64,000 bases of DNA from Methanooceanicella nereidis (GCF_021023085.1 NZ_PGCK01000001.1:248001-312000); one strand, 5' to 3'; shown: positions 17,690-26,433, counted from the stretch's first letter. Made by a program: numbers and translations. Notes: a model not told the origin generated them from the sequence alone.

Positions 17690-18664
17690 TCAATCCTGAA
17701 CAGTATTCCCGAGCAGCCTGGCGACCGCATATGCAGGGAATACTTTAGATATCTCATCCCCGTACTCCGCAGATAGCATCGTGAACGGGATATGCATTCC
17801 AAGAAGCGCATCCTTTGCGATGAATGACCCCTGGCCACAAATTATGGCCTTATTGAGCCCGTGGAGCTTTACAAGTTCATCGACCGCTTCTTTTAGCGTA
17901 TCGACCTGATACGTATGGACCTGTCGTGCGATATCCATCACATCACCCATATCAAGCTCTTCAAGGTCACAGCACACCACCCTTGCGAGCCTCAATGCAG
18001 CGCCTTTGCTATCCTTGCTTCCGCAGTCGGGAGTGTCGCAGGTATACTCTTCCGGAGTTATGCGCTCCAGTAAAAGATATGCGTCGCCGGTTATAGCAAA
18101 AAGCTCGGAGGACGTTCTTACGTCCATATCCTTTATATTGACACGCTGCAGCAATGCCGCTATGTTGGTCCTCAGGGCTCCTGCGTAGATAAGCTCGTTA
18201 TGCGCCAGCCGCTGGAAATCTGTCATACCTGCCGCTGGCAGGCTGCCTACAACAGGGATGATGTCCGTAGTAGTACTTCCGATGTCTATGAAAAGAATGT
18301 CTTTATGGACCATACCGACATATCTGGCTGACGCCACCCAGTTCGCGGCCGAGAATAGCTTATGGTCCGGCGTATCCCGGTAAAACTTACCGTCACTGCC
18401 ATAAAAGACCGCGTTCTTGAATACTTTTTTTACTACGCTTGAAATATGTTCTATGCCTTCTTTTTTCGTAGGATAGCAATCTGCAAGCTCTCCGGTTATT
18501 GCCACGCCAACGGCATCGATGTCCCCGGCAGCTTCCTTTATCGATCGCAGCGTGCCTTCAAGGTCTGCTTCCTTCCAGAGCGGAAGGTATTTAGACATGG
18601 TGAATTTTCCATCAGAAGACGCTGCCTTTGTGTTCGCTCCGCCAATATCAATTCCAAGTATCAT
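17690..18664 (-). CDS. mfnF: MfnF, methanofuran biosynthesis (H4MPT-linked C1 pathway family)
   Basis: A protein of 324 residues with the acetate/sugar-kinase (actin-like) fold: MILGIDIGGANTKAA at 1-15, DILFIDIGSTTTDIIPV at about 124-140, and AIICGQGSFIAKDAL near 275. This is the pattern of the family once called H4MPT-linked C1 transfer pathway protein. Its Methanocaldococcus member is MfnF, which couples the furan amine diphosphate to gamma-glutamyltyramine to form the core of methanofuran, the C1 carrier of methanogenesis. Its start codon overlaps the mfnD stop (ATGA), so the two are translationally coupled, which strongly supports the pathway. Family assignment is confident; the exact reaction rests on homology. 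Confidence 0.85.
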   Translation of the reverse strand: MILGIDIGGANTKAASSDGKFTMSKYLPLWKEADLEGTLRSIKEAAGDIDAVGVAITGELADCYPTKKEGIEHISSVVKKVFKNAVFYGSDGKFYRDTPDHKLFSAANWVASARYVGMVHKDILFIDIGSTTTDIIPVVGSLPAAGMTDFQRLAHNELIYAGALRTNIAALLQRVNIKDMDVRTSSELFAITGDAYLLLERITPEEYTCDTPDCGSKDSKGAALRLARVVCCDLEELDMGDVMDIARQVHTYQVDTLKEAVDELVKLHGLNKAIICGQGSFIAKDALLGMHIPFTMLSAEYGDEISKVFPAYAVARLLGNTVQD

Positions 18665-19515
18665 CGTAAATTCTCCAGGTCACGTTTTGTGAACGAGCAG
18701 TGCCCCGTCACGTTTACTTTTTTAGGCAATATCCCGAATCGCGCCCTGAGTATCAGATCCGCGATATTCTCATCCATCACCCGGGATATGCAAAGCACGG
18801 CAGTCGTAGGCCTCGGGTTGACATCGACGACATATGGCTTATCGCCGTAGACGATATCGACGCCAAAAAGCCCCCGGCAGCCCAGCATATGGCCGGCTTT
18901 CATCGCTATACTGAATATTTCATCTTTTCCGGGATGAGCATAAGGGGTCTCGTTCCCGTTATATTCGATAGTATCTTTAAAATCTATGAATTGCCGGTTC
19001 AGGGTTAGCGGTAGCATCGTGCTTCCGCCAATGAGAGAAACGCTCATATGGTCGCCTTCAATGTATTCCGTCGATATGCAACCTTCCTTTTCCGACGGAC
19101 TCTCCGATAGGTATACGCCTTCTGATGCGCACCCATATCTTGGCTTTACCACACACTTAACGCCTTCCTCCCTGACTATTCGTGGCGCGGGTATCCCGTT
19201 ATGGATAAGTGTCTCCGTAGTCTCCAGCTTATCCGCGCATAATCTTATGACAGACGAAGGGCATCCAAGATTTATGCAGTTCTCTTCAATTACCTTAGTG
19301 TATCCCTCGAGTATGTCGTCCGGGGCTATCACAAGGCCGCAGTCACATTCCCGGGACTGCCTTTCAAGATCGTCCTCAAAATCGTCCGGTATGAGAACGC
19401 TGCATCCTGCCTTCTCAAATGAGCTTTTAAGCGTGTTCAGCATTGCACGGCCTTCTTTTTGGATGGCCCCCTCCATGCCCGTGCAAACCGAATACTCCGC
19501 CAGTAATATTTTCAT
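18661..19515 (-). CDS. mfnD: MfnD, tyramine--L-glutamate ligase (ATP-grasp)
   Basis: An ATP-grasp protein of 284 residues. It begins MKILLAEYSVCTGM, has the central ATP-binding strand VKCVVKPRYGCASEGVYLSE (about 125-145), and ends with the metal-binding DVNPRPTTAVLCIS motif (about 232-245). This matches MfnD, which joins tyramine to the gamma-carboxyl of glutamate with ATP in methanofuran synthesis. The last four bases overlap the mfnF start, giving an mfnD-mfnF operon with the lipoprotein gene behind it. No decarboxylase (mfnA) or other mfn gene is in the window. Confidence 0.88.
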   Translation of the reverse strand: MKILLAEYSVCTGMEGAIQKEGRAMLNTLKSSFEKAGCSVLIPDDFEDDLERQSRECDCGLVIAPDDILEGYTKVIEENCINLGCPSSVIRLCADKLETTETLIHNGIPAPRIVREEGVKCVVKPRYGCASEGVYLSESPSEKEGCISTEYIEGDHMSVSLIGGSTMLPLTLNRQFIDFKDTIEYNGNETPYAHPGKDEIFSIAMKAGHMLGCRGLFGVDIVYGDKPYVVDVNPRPTTAVLCISRVMDENIADLILRARFGILPKKVNVTGHCSFTKRDLENLR

Positions 19516-19612
19516 AATGACCTCAGATTAGATGGCTATCAGGTATAATAGATTTTGGGTTAAGGAATATAATAAAATAAGGGACCGTTTTGTCCGCTTG
19601 CTTCCGATAAAC

Positions 19613-19999
19613 TTAATAGTACCGTATGCCGCGGTTTATTTTTTCTGCCGTCAGGTACGCATCGTACATGGCATATACCCATAATCCCAGAAATATGAAG
19701 ATGCCAATGCATACGGATGTCAAAAGCCATGCCATGAGCGTGCCTATCACAAAAAGTATCCCGCGGTTAGTATCTCCGTTATAGATCTGGCCAAGTCCGG
19801 GCAATAAGAAAGACAGGACAAGGGCAAGTATAGGCTCCCTTCTACTTGTCGGCGCACAGGACGCCTTAGCCATCAAGCTCGCACAGTTTTTACAGGTAAA
19901 CCTGTTACCTACCAGGACGTTACATTCTCCGCAAATCGGCCTGCCGCATCTGGAACACGTCCCGATGGCGCCTCTTTCGGGGTGGTTGATACATCGCAT
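19613..19999 (-). CDS. B-box zinc-finger and TM2-type membrane protein
   Basis: A protein of 128 residues. The first 45 carry a B-box-like zinc-finger pattern (MRCINHPERGAIGTCSRCGR, then C..C and CKNC), with eight Cys/His ligands for two zinc ions. After a short linker come two membrane helices of the TM2 type, including PGLGQIYNGDTNRG between residues about 72 and 85. The fusion of a cytoplasmic zinc finger with TM2 helices is common in archaea, but its role is unknown. Transcribed divergently from surE with a 130-base gap holding A/T-rich promoter-like sequence. Confidence 0.8.
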   Translation of the reverse strand: MRCINHPERGAIGTCSRCGRPICGECNVLVGNRFTCKNCASLMAKASCAPTSRREPILALVLSFLLPGLGQIYNGDTNRGILFVIGTLMAWLLTSVCIGIFIFLGLWVYAMYDAYLTAEKINRGIRYY

Positions 20000-20129
20000 G
20001 CTATATCCCCTCTAAAAGATATGCTGCTATTTCATAAAATCAGCTAATATATATACCTTATCTACTCAAGCCCCTGTAGACCGCGTTACCTTATGATCTC
20101 GATAATAATATATCCTTTAGGACTACAAT

Positions 20130-20942
20130 ATGATTCCAATGACATACAGGATCCTTATCACAAACGATGACGGGGTCAACTCTTCCGGGCTCTATGCAGC
20201 CTACGAGGCCGTTAAGGGCCTTGGGGAGGTCACGATAGTCGCGCCTGCGACACAGCAGAGCGCCGTCGGACGCTCTATGACGCTTTTCGAGCCCCTCAGG
20301 ATATCCAAGCACACCACGAATGGGATCCTGGCCTATGGCGTTAGCGGCAGGCCCACCGATGCAGTACTTCTGGGCATGTTCACTATCATGGACAAAAAAC
20401 CCGACCTTGTGATATCAGGCGTGAACATAGGTGAGAACCTTAGTACCGAAGCTGTGACGACCTCCGGCACCATAGGCGCGGCACTTGAAGCGGCAAGCCA
20501 GGACGTCCCTGCAATAGCCGTGTCCATGAAGGTAGAGGACGAGGGCGACAAGTTCATGGATATGGACCACATGCGCGATTATTCCGTCACTATGAGCGTT
20601 ATCAACAGGCTGGCGAAGTGTGTGCTCGAAGGCGCCATTCCTGAAGGCATAGACGTGCTGAACGTCAACGTTCCGTCAAGGGCTATGCCGGACACTGAAG
20701 TCGTCGTCACGAGCCTGGCAAGGAAGATGTATAACACTTGCATTCATCACAGGCACGACCCGAGAGGACGCCCATACTACTGGATCGACGGCACGATCAT
20801 CGAGGATGCGCCCGAAGGTACGGACCTGCATACCGTTTTAAAGCTGAATAAAATATCCGTCACCCCGCTGTCTCTGGACCTTACGGCTAGTTCGTCAAGC
20901 GTTGAGCTGAAAAAAATGCTGGGACGCGCTTTCAATATATAA
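20130..20942 (+). CDS. surE: SurE, 5'/3'-nucleotidase
   Basis: A protein of 270 residues. The N-terminus RILITNDDGVNSSGLYAAYEA holds the Asp-Asp pair that binds the divalent metal. VVAPATQQSAVG (around 42-53, read here as IVAPATQQSAVGRSMT) and DLVISGVNIGENLS (around 93-106) are further SurE signatures. The enzyme dephosphorylates nucleoside monophosphates and has a Rossmann-like fold. AGGA lies 7 bases upstream of the ATG at 20130, supporting that start over the ATG at 20139. Transcribed alone. A repeat cluster follows. Confidence 0.94.
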   Translation: MIPMTYRILITNDDGVNSSGLYAAYEAVKGLGEVTIVAPATQQSAVGRSMTLFEPLRISKHTTNGILAYGVSGRPTDAVLLGMFTIMDKKPDLVISGVNIGENLSTEAVTTSGTIGAALEAASQDVPAIAVSMKVEDEGDKFMDMDHMRDYSVTMSVINRLAKCVLEGAIPEGIDVLNVNVPSRAMPDTEVVVTSLARKMYNTCIHHRHDPRGRPYYWIDGTIIEDAPEGTDLHTVLKLNKISVTPLSLDLTASSSSVELKKMLGRAFNI

Positions 20943-20999
20943 AATGCCGGGATGCTGTGATTTTTTTCTGCAAATGATACGTGGGCCTGTTATTACTTA

Positions 21000-21390
21000 C
21001 CACTAAGCGCACGAAGGCGAACAAGGAACACAAAACTGCCAACCACTAAGCGCACGAAGGCGAACAAGGAACACAAAACTGCCAACCACTAAACGCACAA
21101 AGGCAAACAAGGAACACAAAACTGCCAACCACTAAGCGCACGAAGGCGAACAAGGACACGGTTTCCAACCACAAAGCGCACAAAGGCGAACAAGGAACAC
21201 AAAGGACTTTTTTAGAAGATTAGCATATTTTAAAAAAAATTTTGTGTACCTTACTCGCCTTCGTGCGCTTAGTGGTTAACAATTAGTGAACCTTACTCGC
21301 CTTCGTGCGCTTCGTGGTTAACAATTAGTGAACCTTAGTCGCCTTCGTGCGCTTCGTGGTGAAAAACCGTGTCCTTGGTTGCCTTAGTGT
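21000..21390. repeat. repeat cluster A: tandem 43-bp units and inverted copies around an A/T core
   Basis: Four units (21000-21042, 21043-21085, 21086-21128 and a shorter 21129-21168) share the core AAGCGCACGAAGGCGAACAA, with a fifth partial unit up to about 21204. A core of A/T-rich sequence follows (about 21205-21247, with GGACTTTTTT and AAAAAAAATTTTG arms). After it come three or four copies in reverse orientation (GCCTTCGTGCGCTTCGTGGT type, period about 42), ending exactly at the truA stop. The whole block could fold as a long imperfect hairpin in either strand. There are no unique spacers, so it is not a CRISPR array. Matching clusters lie near 40.5, 55.2 and 62.1 kb. Confidence 0.9.
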
Positions 21391-22197
21391 TTATCTCATC
21401 GCATCGCGGAATTCCCGGTATATTTCGGACATCGTATAATACGATTCAAAGGATTCCGATAGCCTCCTGTATGCCCGTTTCTTTGCATACTCATCATCGA
21501 TGAAGTCGATCCCGGGATAGTTGATCTTCATAAGGTATAAGCCCCCGGCAGGCGCCGCGGGAACGCCTTCCCTGTGTTCGCCGGGATCAAGCAGCATCTC
21601 CACCCATTCCGGCTGCTGCTCGCCGCTTCCCACCATCCGCAGGACGCTCACTATCTTTCTGACCATGTTCCATAAAAAAGAATTGGCTTCTATGTCGATA
21701 AAGAAAAAGTCGCCATGCTTTCTGATCCCGATATTTTTTACCATACGGACCGGGTCTTTTCCCGGCTCAAGTGTGGCAAAGTTCGTAAAATCATGGGTGC
21801 CGAGAAGCATTTCGGAGCACATAGCCATCGTCACTTCATCCAGGCCGGGAGCGTGCAGGATATACCTGTACTCCCTGCTCTCCGGGTCCCTCCGCGGGTC
21901 GAAACCGTCGGGCACTTCCGCCTTTGAATAAGACCATAGGTCTTTTGGCATCTTTGAGTTGATGATCCTCGGCTCCGCCAGCTTTATATCGGCAGGCTCG
22001 AACGCCGCAACCTGGCATAATGCATGTACTCCCGCATCGGTCCTTCCCGAAAGATATACCCGGGTATTTTCATTTATGGTCCCGGCCTCGACCAGTCCTT
22101 TTTTTAATTCTCCCTCCACAGTCCTTCGGTCAGGCTGGTACTGGGAACCGGAAAAATCAGTGCCGATATATGCTATCTTAATGGCGGTCTTCATCAT
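21391..22197 (-). CDS. truA: TruA, tRNA pseudouridine(38-40) synthase
   Basis: About 268 residues. The active-site Asp lies in SGRTDAGVHALCQVAAF (about 48-65). YIGTDFSGSQYQPD near the start and NSFLWNMVRKIVSVLRMVG (about 170-190) are family signatures. The enzyme converts uridine to pseudouridine at positions 38-40 of the tRNA anticodon arm. Adjacent ATGs at 22197 and 22194 and a GTG at 22203 are all possible; the gene overlaps or abuts the stop of the upstream PsiE-like gene, implying cotranscription. The stop codon directly adjoins repeat cluster A. Confidence 0.92.
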   Translation of the reverse strand: MMKTAIKIAYIGTDFSGSQYQPDRRTVEGELKKGLVEAGTINENTRVYLSGRTDAGVHALCQVAAFEPADIKLAEPRIINSKMPKDLWSYSKAEVPDGFDPRRDPESREYRYILHAPGLDEVTMAMCSEMLLGTHDFTNFATLEPGKDPVRMVKNIGIRKHGDFFFIDIEANSFLWNMVRKIVSVLRMVGSGEQQPEWVEMLLDPGEHREGVPAAPAGGLYLMKINYPGIDFIDDEYAKKRAYRRLSESFESYYTMSEIYREFRDAMR

Positions 22198-22199
22198 CG

Positions 22200-22637
22200 T
22201 CACTTTTCATGGGTAAACTTCTTATCGCCTATAAGATATATGCCTATTATCAGAACCAGTAACAGCAAAGCCGTTAAGACTATGTCCTCCCACGGCCTCT
22301 GGTTTGCCCCGAAAACGAGGACACGCCTGATCACCGCGGTAAGTCCTACGCTGAGTATAAGCCTCGGGTCAAGCTGTCCGCTTTTTATATACTCTATCAG
22401 CGTCTGGATAAGCGCGGCGATGATAAGTATCACCAGCAGGTCTTCAAGCGCATTATCGATGCCGATGATGCTTGGAGAATGCATTATTAAATTCAACAGG
22501 TCGATGGCCACTATATAGAACGCAATAAGTGCCATTATCACCAGGAACGCGGTCACAGCAAGGTATATCCAAAACTGGACCCTCTCGAGTACCTGGTCGG
22601 TTATATAATCGATACGGGGATCCTTCAATGCAGCCAT
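22200..22637 (-). CDS. PsiE-like membrane protein (copy 1)
   Basis: About 145 residues, four predicted helices. The pattern LEDLLVILIIAALIQTLIEYIKSGQLDPRLILSVGLTA and IRRVLVFG is that of the PsiE (phosphate-starvation-inducible E) family. An upstream TTG at 22664 would overlap the preceding gene; the ATG at 22637 with GTGAT before it is preferred and makes the protein the same length as its neighbour. The two neighbouring genes are clearly paralogous. Function is unknown beyond the membrane location. Possibly a heteromeric pair with copy 2. Confidence 0.82.
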   Translation of the reverse strand: MAALKDPRIDYITDQVLERVQFWIYLAVTAFLVIMALIAFYIVAIDLLNLIMHSPSIIGIDNALEDLLVILIIAALIQTLIEYIKSGQLDPRLILSVGLTAVIRRVLVFGANQRPWEDIVLTALLLLVLIIGIYLIGDKKFTHEK

Positions 22638-22641
22638 ATTA

Positions 22642-23070
22642 TCACTTTTGTGAAGATCTTTCAATCCTTATCTTTTTATCTCCTATATAGTATATAGCCA
22701 CTACAAGTGCCACTATCAGAACAGCGGTTATGGCCATTTCTTCCCATGGGATCTTCTCCACGCCGAACACGAGCACACGCCTTATCATTGCCGTCAATCC
22801 CGCGCCCAGGATAAGCTTAAGGTCCAGCTGGTGGCTTTCGATATACACGATGACGGTCTGGATGAGCTCTGCTATGATAAGCGTCACAAGAAGGTCTTGA
22901 AGACCGTGGACTAGCGTGTTCATGCTGAAAGGCTCGAACATGAACTGAGCCATGTCCTTTCCCACAATAAAAAAGGACATGAGAGCCATTATGACAAGGA
23001 ACAGCGCTACGAGCAGGTATATGGCCGACTCTATTTTTGCCAGCAGCCCGGCAATCGTTTCATTATACAT
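22642..23070 (-). CDS. PsiE-like membrane protein (copy 2)
   Basis: About 142 residues, four helices, with HGLQDLLVTLIIAELIQTV and MIRRVLVFGVEKIPWEE matching copy 1 closely. The frame extends upstream to an ATG at 23121, but a TATA element on the minus strand at 23125-23136 predicts transcription starting near 23104, which excludes that codon. The ATG at 23070 is therefore chosen. First gene of a likely transcript PsiE2-PsiE1-truA. A tandem duplication that kept both copies intact. Confidence 0.82.
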   Translation of the reverse strand: MYNETIAGLLAKIESAIYLLVALFLVIMALMSFFIVGKDMAQFMFEPFSMNTLVHGLQDLLVTLIIAELIQTVIVYIESHQLDLKLILGAGLTAMIRRVLVFGVEKIPWEEMAITAVLIVALVVAIYYIGDKKIRIERSSQK

Positions 23071-23124
23071 AGAACCAGATGGGTTATTAGCCAGTAAGAC
23101 CACCAGATAATATAGGTTCATGGG

Positions 23125-23136
23125 AATATATAATAT
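23125..23136 (-). promoter_or_regulatory. TATA box for the PsiE/truA transcript
   Basis: ATATTATATATT on the minus strand. It predicts transcription from about 23104 and so decides the translation start of the first PsiE-like gene (23070, not 23121). Confidence 0.5.
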
Positions 23137-23150
23137 GGTCGATATGGAAG

Positions 23151-24854
23151 TTATTTTGAAATAGCATCTTCTTCAGAGGCTTCCTTAAGATCGTACAATT
23201 CCAGGCAGGTATCCAGCTGCCTTAATGTCCCCACCGCTATTATCGTCATGTTTTCATTTAATTTCATGGAAGGGTCCGGGCTGGGGTAGAACTTATGGTC
23301 CTCGATAACGCCAAGGATCGTGCATCCGGACCGTGCCCTCATCATTGACTCCCGGATAGTTTTGCCTTCCAGCTTTGATCCCTTAACATTGAACCGCGAT
23401 AATAATACGTCCTCGGAAATAGGGACGGCTCCCTCGAACTCGCCGCTCTCCACTATGCGTGCGAGCATTTGTCCGCCTATGGTCGAAAGTGACATCACGT
23501 AATCGGCCCCGGCACGGTATAATTTAGCCACCGATCGGTCAAGGTTCGCCCGTGATACGATATTGATGTGAGGGTTGAGGTTTCTGGCCAGGAGCGTAGT
23601 CAGCATGTTCTTGTCGTCGTTGTTAAGCGTCACGATAAGAGTGAACGCGTCCTCTATGCCGGCCTTGATCAATATATCCCTGTCAGTGGAGTTACCCACG
23701 ACCTGTTCGACGCCGGGATATTCCTTGATGTCAATGACCGTATAGGGTATTTTCCGCTCATCGAAGCGTTTAGCGACTTCCTGACCCACATCGCCAAAGC
23801 CTGCGATGATACATTTCCCCTTCTTTGCAAAATTTTTTACCCGGGCCATGGTACTGATGTTCTTAAGCTGATCCATCGTACCCATGGCTACCAGGACCAT
23901 GGACTCTCTTATGACCAGCTTTGGAAGCGGGTTCACCGTGAATTCTCCGTTCCTGAACACAGCGACTATCGTAGCCCCGGTCCTTTCCCTTATGCCAAGA
24001 TCCATCAACTTTTTACCTATCATGGGATTATCCGGATATATCGGCAGTTTGCATATTTTCATGTCGCCGCCGATGTCCACGATATTCGTGACCTCGAGAT
24101 TTATGGAGGATACCGCCGACGCCCCGATATTGATCCCCAGCATTTTCTTAGGGGATACGACAACGTCGGCTCCTGCGAACTCCAGGTAATGGGCCATGTC
24201 AAGGTTTTCGACAAGGGCGACGATGTAACATTTCGATAGCTGCGAAGCGGTCAATACAATCGCCGCGTTCTTTGGGTCCCCCGAATTGGCTATCATTGCG
24301 CTGGCTCTCTCGATGTGCGCCATTTTTAGGATATCCTCGTCCGACGGGTCCCCCTGTATAGCATAATAGCCCCTGCGCTGGAGCATTAGAACGTGATCCA
24401 GGGACTCGTCCACGACCGCGAATGGCTTTTCTTCCGACGCCAGTTCCTTTACCAGCGAATCGACAAGTGCGTTATAGCCGCAAATGACCACATGCTCCTT
24501 CATCCAGTCAGGAAGCCTGCTGACCGGAGACCTTATCCACTTTTCCATAATAGGGGTTACCAGCAATGGCAGGACTATCGCAAAAAATATTATGATGCCT
24601 GTGATTATCACGATCGTCGAAAATATCTGGCCTGCCTGTGTCATGGGTACGATGTCGCCAAATCCGGTCGTTGTCATGGTCGTGATGACCCAGTAAATCG
24701 CCGTTAAAAAATCAGGGTCCTGTACGTTAAAATCGTTTTTTAGCAGTAAAAATATCCTTGCGTATATAAGGACTATGGTGATTATGGCTATCGGGTACAA
24801 CAGGTAACGCGACTTTAACGCTCTTCTCGAAAAGATCCCTGAAATCTTATGCAT
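23151..24854 (-). CDS. potassium channel with tandem RCK (TrkA) domains
   Basis: A protein of 567 residues with one pore module. Helix M1 is at about 16-36; the pore loop has the selectivity filter TTTGFGDIVP around 60-69; M2 lies at about 77-102. The cytoplasmic part has two regulator-of-K+-conductance units. The first TrkA-N Rossmann domain starts HVVICGYNALVD (about 122) and has its own TrkA-C. The second starts KCIIAGFGDVGQEVA (about 343) and is followed by another TrkA-C (about 480-550). This resembles MthK-like and Kch-type channels gated by ligand binding to the RCK ring; the second Rossmann keeps the GxGxxG motif, the first has GYNALV instead. Monocistronic by spacing. Confidence 0.93.
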   Translation of the reverse strand: MHKISGIFSRRALKSRYLLYPIAIITIVLIYARIFLLLKNDFNVQDPDFLTAIYWVITTMTTTGFGDIVPMTQAGQIFSTIVIITGIIIFFAIVLPLLVTPIMEKWIRSPVSRLPDWMKEHVVICGYNALVDSLVKELASEEKPFAVVDESLDHVLMLQRRGYYAIQGDPSDEDILKMAHIERASAMIANSGDPKNAAIVLTASQLSKCYIVALVENLDMAHYLEFAGADVVVSPKKMLGINIGASAVSSINLEVTNIVDIGGDMKICKLPIYPDNPMIGKKLMDLGIRERTGATIVAVFRNGEFTVNPLPKLVIRESMVLVAMGTMDQLKNISTMARVKNFAKKGKCIIAGFGDVGQEVAKRFDERKIPYTVIDIKEYPGVEQVVGNSTDRDILIKAGIEDAFTLIVTLNNDDKNMLTTLLARNLNPHINIVSRANLDRSVAKLYRAGADYVMSLSTIGGQMLARIVESGEFEGAVPISEDVLLSRFNVKGSKLEGKTIRESMMRARSGCTILGVIEDHKFYPSPDPSMKLNENMTIIAVGTLRQLDTCLELYDLKEASEEDAISK

Positions 24855-24880
24855 ATAACAACAATAAATTAAACTTCACA

Positions 24881-24919
24881 ATAAAAAAGCATTATGCGTG
24901 AGAGTGTACCCACGCATAA
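24881..24919 (-). terminator. intrinsic-type terminator of mtd
   Basis: TTATGCGTG (24892-24900) pairs perfectly with CACGCATAA (24911-24919) over a 10-base loop. In the mtd direction the stem is followed by a T-run (rc of ATAAAAAAGC, 24881-24890). It sits 25 bases after the mtd stop, before the K+ channel start. Confidence 0.7.
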
Positions 24920-24943
24920 CATAGGATAAATCGATCAGCGGTC

Positions 24944-25768
24944 TTACTCTGGCTTTGTCAGGAGCGCGGTCTTGGATAAGACCTTGCCGTCTGCAGCGTG
25001 AGGAGTCCTGAGGACAGAGTCCGTGGCCTTCTCGAGTTCCCTTGCTTCCTCGGCGAGCTTTGCAGCGTGCCTGAGCAGCTCGTGGGCGGTTGCGACTGTC
25101 GGGACGTACTGGTCCATCTCCTTCTGCATGAAGCAGCCCTTGAGGTCTACGTCTGCGACTTTCTCTGACATGACGAACGCTGCCCTTGCCTTGGCGACTG
25201 CGTACGGGTTCTTGTAGCCTGCGGCTGCGACAGCCTTCTCGTCGTCGATGACGATCTGCGGGAGAGCCGGGGTCTGGCCTGCGGCGTATCCTGCGATGAC
25301 CTCGTCCAGAGCTTTCTGGATGAGCCTTACGACACCGGTGGCTGCGAGCACCTTTACGGCGTCCGCGTTGAACAGGACCATTTCGGTCGGGTCAAGGAAC
25401 TGCCTGCGTGCTCCGATCATGGGGTCGCACTTGACGATGAAGTAACCAAAGCCCTTTGCTTTGAGATCGTCCTTGATCTTGAGTGCGGGCGGGTCGGATA
25501 CTACGATGGTCGGGATGCCTGCTTCCTTGAGCATTTCCCTTGCCTTGGTCGGGCCCGGTACTGTGCAGTTCGGGCTGATGACTATGCAGAACTGTGGCTT
25601 GAAGTCGAGGATCGCTTTCATCTCTTCGGCCTCAGCTTCGCCCATCTTGGCGCCGGCTCCGACTGTCCTTACGTAGATGTCTCTGTCTGCACGCTCATCG
25701 AGGACCAGGTCGATAAACCTTGAGGTTCCGATGTTTCCTAATTTAACGATTCCTACTCTTACGGTCAT
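24944..25768 (-). CDS. mtd: Mtd, F420-dependent methylene-H4MPT dehydrogenase
   Basis: A protein of 274 residues, the usual length of the family. It begins VRVGIVKLGNIGTSRFIDLVLDERADR and contains FCIVISPNCTVPGP and KCDPMIGARRQFLDPTEMVLFNADA, patterns specific to Mtd. The enzyme reversibly reduces methenyl-H4MPT to methylene-H4MPT with reduced F420 in the CO2-reducing branch of methanogenesis. It is the firmest taxonomic marker here. The gene is single, has its own TATA box about 36 bases before the ATG and a clear hairpin/T-run terminator. The gene body is noticeably more G/C-biased in codon choice than the flanks, as expected for a highly expressed gene. Confidence 0.97.
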   Translation of the reverse strand: MTVRVGIVKLGNIGTSRFIDLVLDERADRDIYVRTVGAGAKMGEAEAEEMKAILDFKPQFCIVISPNCTVPGPTKAREMLKEAGIPTIVVSDPPALKIKDDLKAKGFGYFIVKCDPMIGARRQFLDPTEMVLFNADAVKVLAATGVVRLIQKALDEVIAGYAAGQTPALPQIVIDDEKAVAAAGYKNPYAVAKARAAFVMSEKVADVDLKGCFMQKEMDQYVPTVATAHELLRHAAKLAEEARELEKATDSVLRTPHAADGKVLSKTALLTKPE

Positions 25769-26118
25769 AATAATCTTTATTCAATATGCCATAAAATCGA
25801 TATATATCTTTCTGCCAAAACAAATATCCATGTCTGTTAGTGGCATGTACAGGTAAACTTTTTTATTGGTTTTACAGGCATACAGGTAAATATTCCAAAT
25901 TAATTGGAATCATTCCGTAAATTAAATATAGTAGTGATAATTCCTACCTTTATCATGCCAGCGCATTTAATTATTGTTAAAATGTACGGTACGTAAAGGG
26001 TGCTATGTTCCGGGCGAACCCCAAATGTTAAAAAATACTAAAATCCTTTAATGGACTTTTTTTTGCAAATGATTAAATATCAAGCGATTATACAATAAGA
26101 CTAGGGAGGTATTACTAT
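25769..26118. promoter_or_regulatory. mtd / DUF4870 divergent promoter region
   Basis: Gene-free and A/T rich. On the minus strand AAGATATATATCGA (25797-25810) is a strong TATA box, leaving an mtd leader of only about 10 bases. ACAGGTAAA occurs at 25849-25857 and again at 25882-25890, 33 bases apart (about three helical turns). ATTCCAA-ATTAA-TTGGAAT (25892-25910) is a palindrome beside the second copy. On the plus strand an A/T run near 26066-26080 could serve the DUF4870 gene, which has a strong ribosome site (AGGGAGGT). The repeated motif and the palindrome are candidate regulator sites for mtd. Confidence 0.5.
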
Positions 26119-26433
26119 ATGGTAGGTCAATCTCCAGAAGATGAAAGGCTCAAGGGCGCCTTGGCATATGTTTTAACATGGTTAACAGGAATAATAATTT
26201 TGATAATAGCCGGTGACAGCAGGTTCTTAAAATTCCATGCAATGCAGTCAATCGTATTCGGCATTATCGTAACTGTTCTTGCAATGGTATTATCGGTAAT
26301 ATGCATCGGTGCCATAATAGGCCTGCTCGGATGGCTTTACAGCCTTTACGGCGCTTATGTCGTATATACAGGAAGGGAATTCCGCATTCCGTATATTGCA
26401 GACTTCGTCGAGAACAGCTTAATGAAGGCGTAA
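26119..26433 (+). CDS. DUF4870-like small membrane protein
   Basis: A protein of 104 residues with three predicted helices. The pattern LKGALAYVLTWLTGIIILI, RFLKFHAMQSIVFG and a final GREFRIPYIADFVE matches the DUF4870 family (also called chloroplast import Tic20-like in some databases). The final segment is cytosolic. AGGGAGGT gives a very strong ribosome binding site before the ATG. Function unknown. Followed by a T-rich stretch likely to end transcription. Confidence 0.8.
   Translation: MVGQSPEDERLKGALAYVLTWLTGIIILIIAGDSRFLKFHAMQSIVFGIIVTVLAMVLSVICIGAIIGLLGWLYSLYGAYVVYTGREFRIPYIADFVENSLMKA

Noticed and set aside
21000-21390. Possible CRISPR array
   Set aside because: Units are contiguous with no unique spacers, the right half is inverted, and no cas gene is near.
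23568-24239. Plus-strand ORF of 223 codons
   Set aside because: Antisense shadow of the K+ channel RCK domains.
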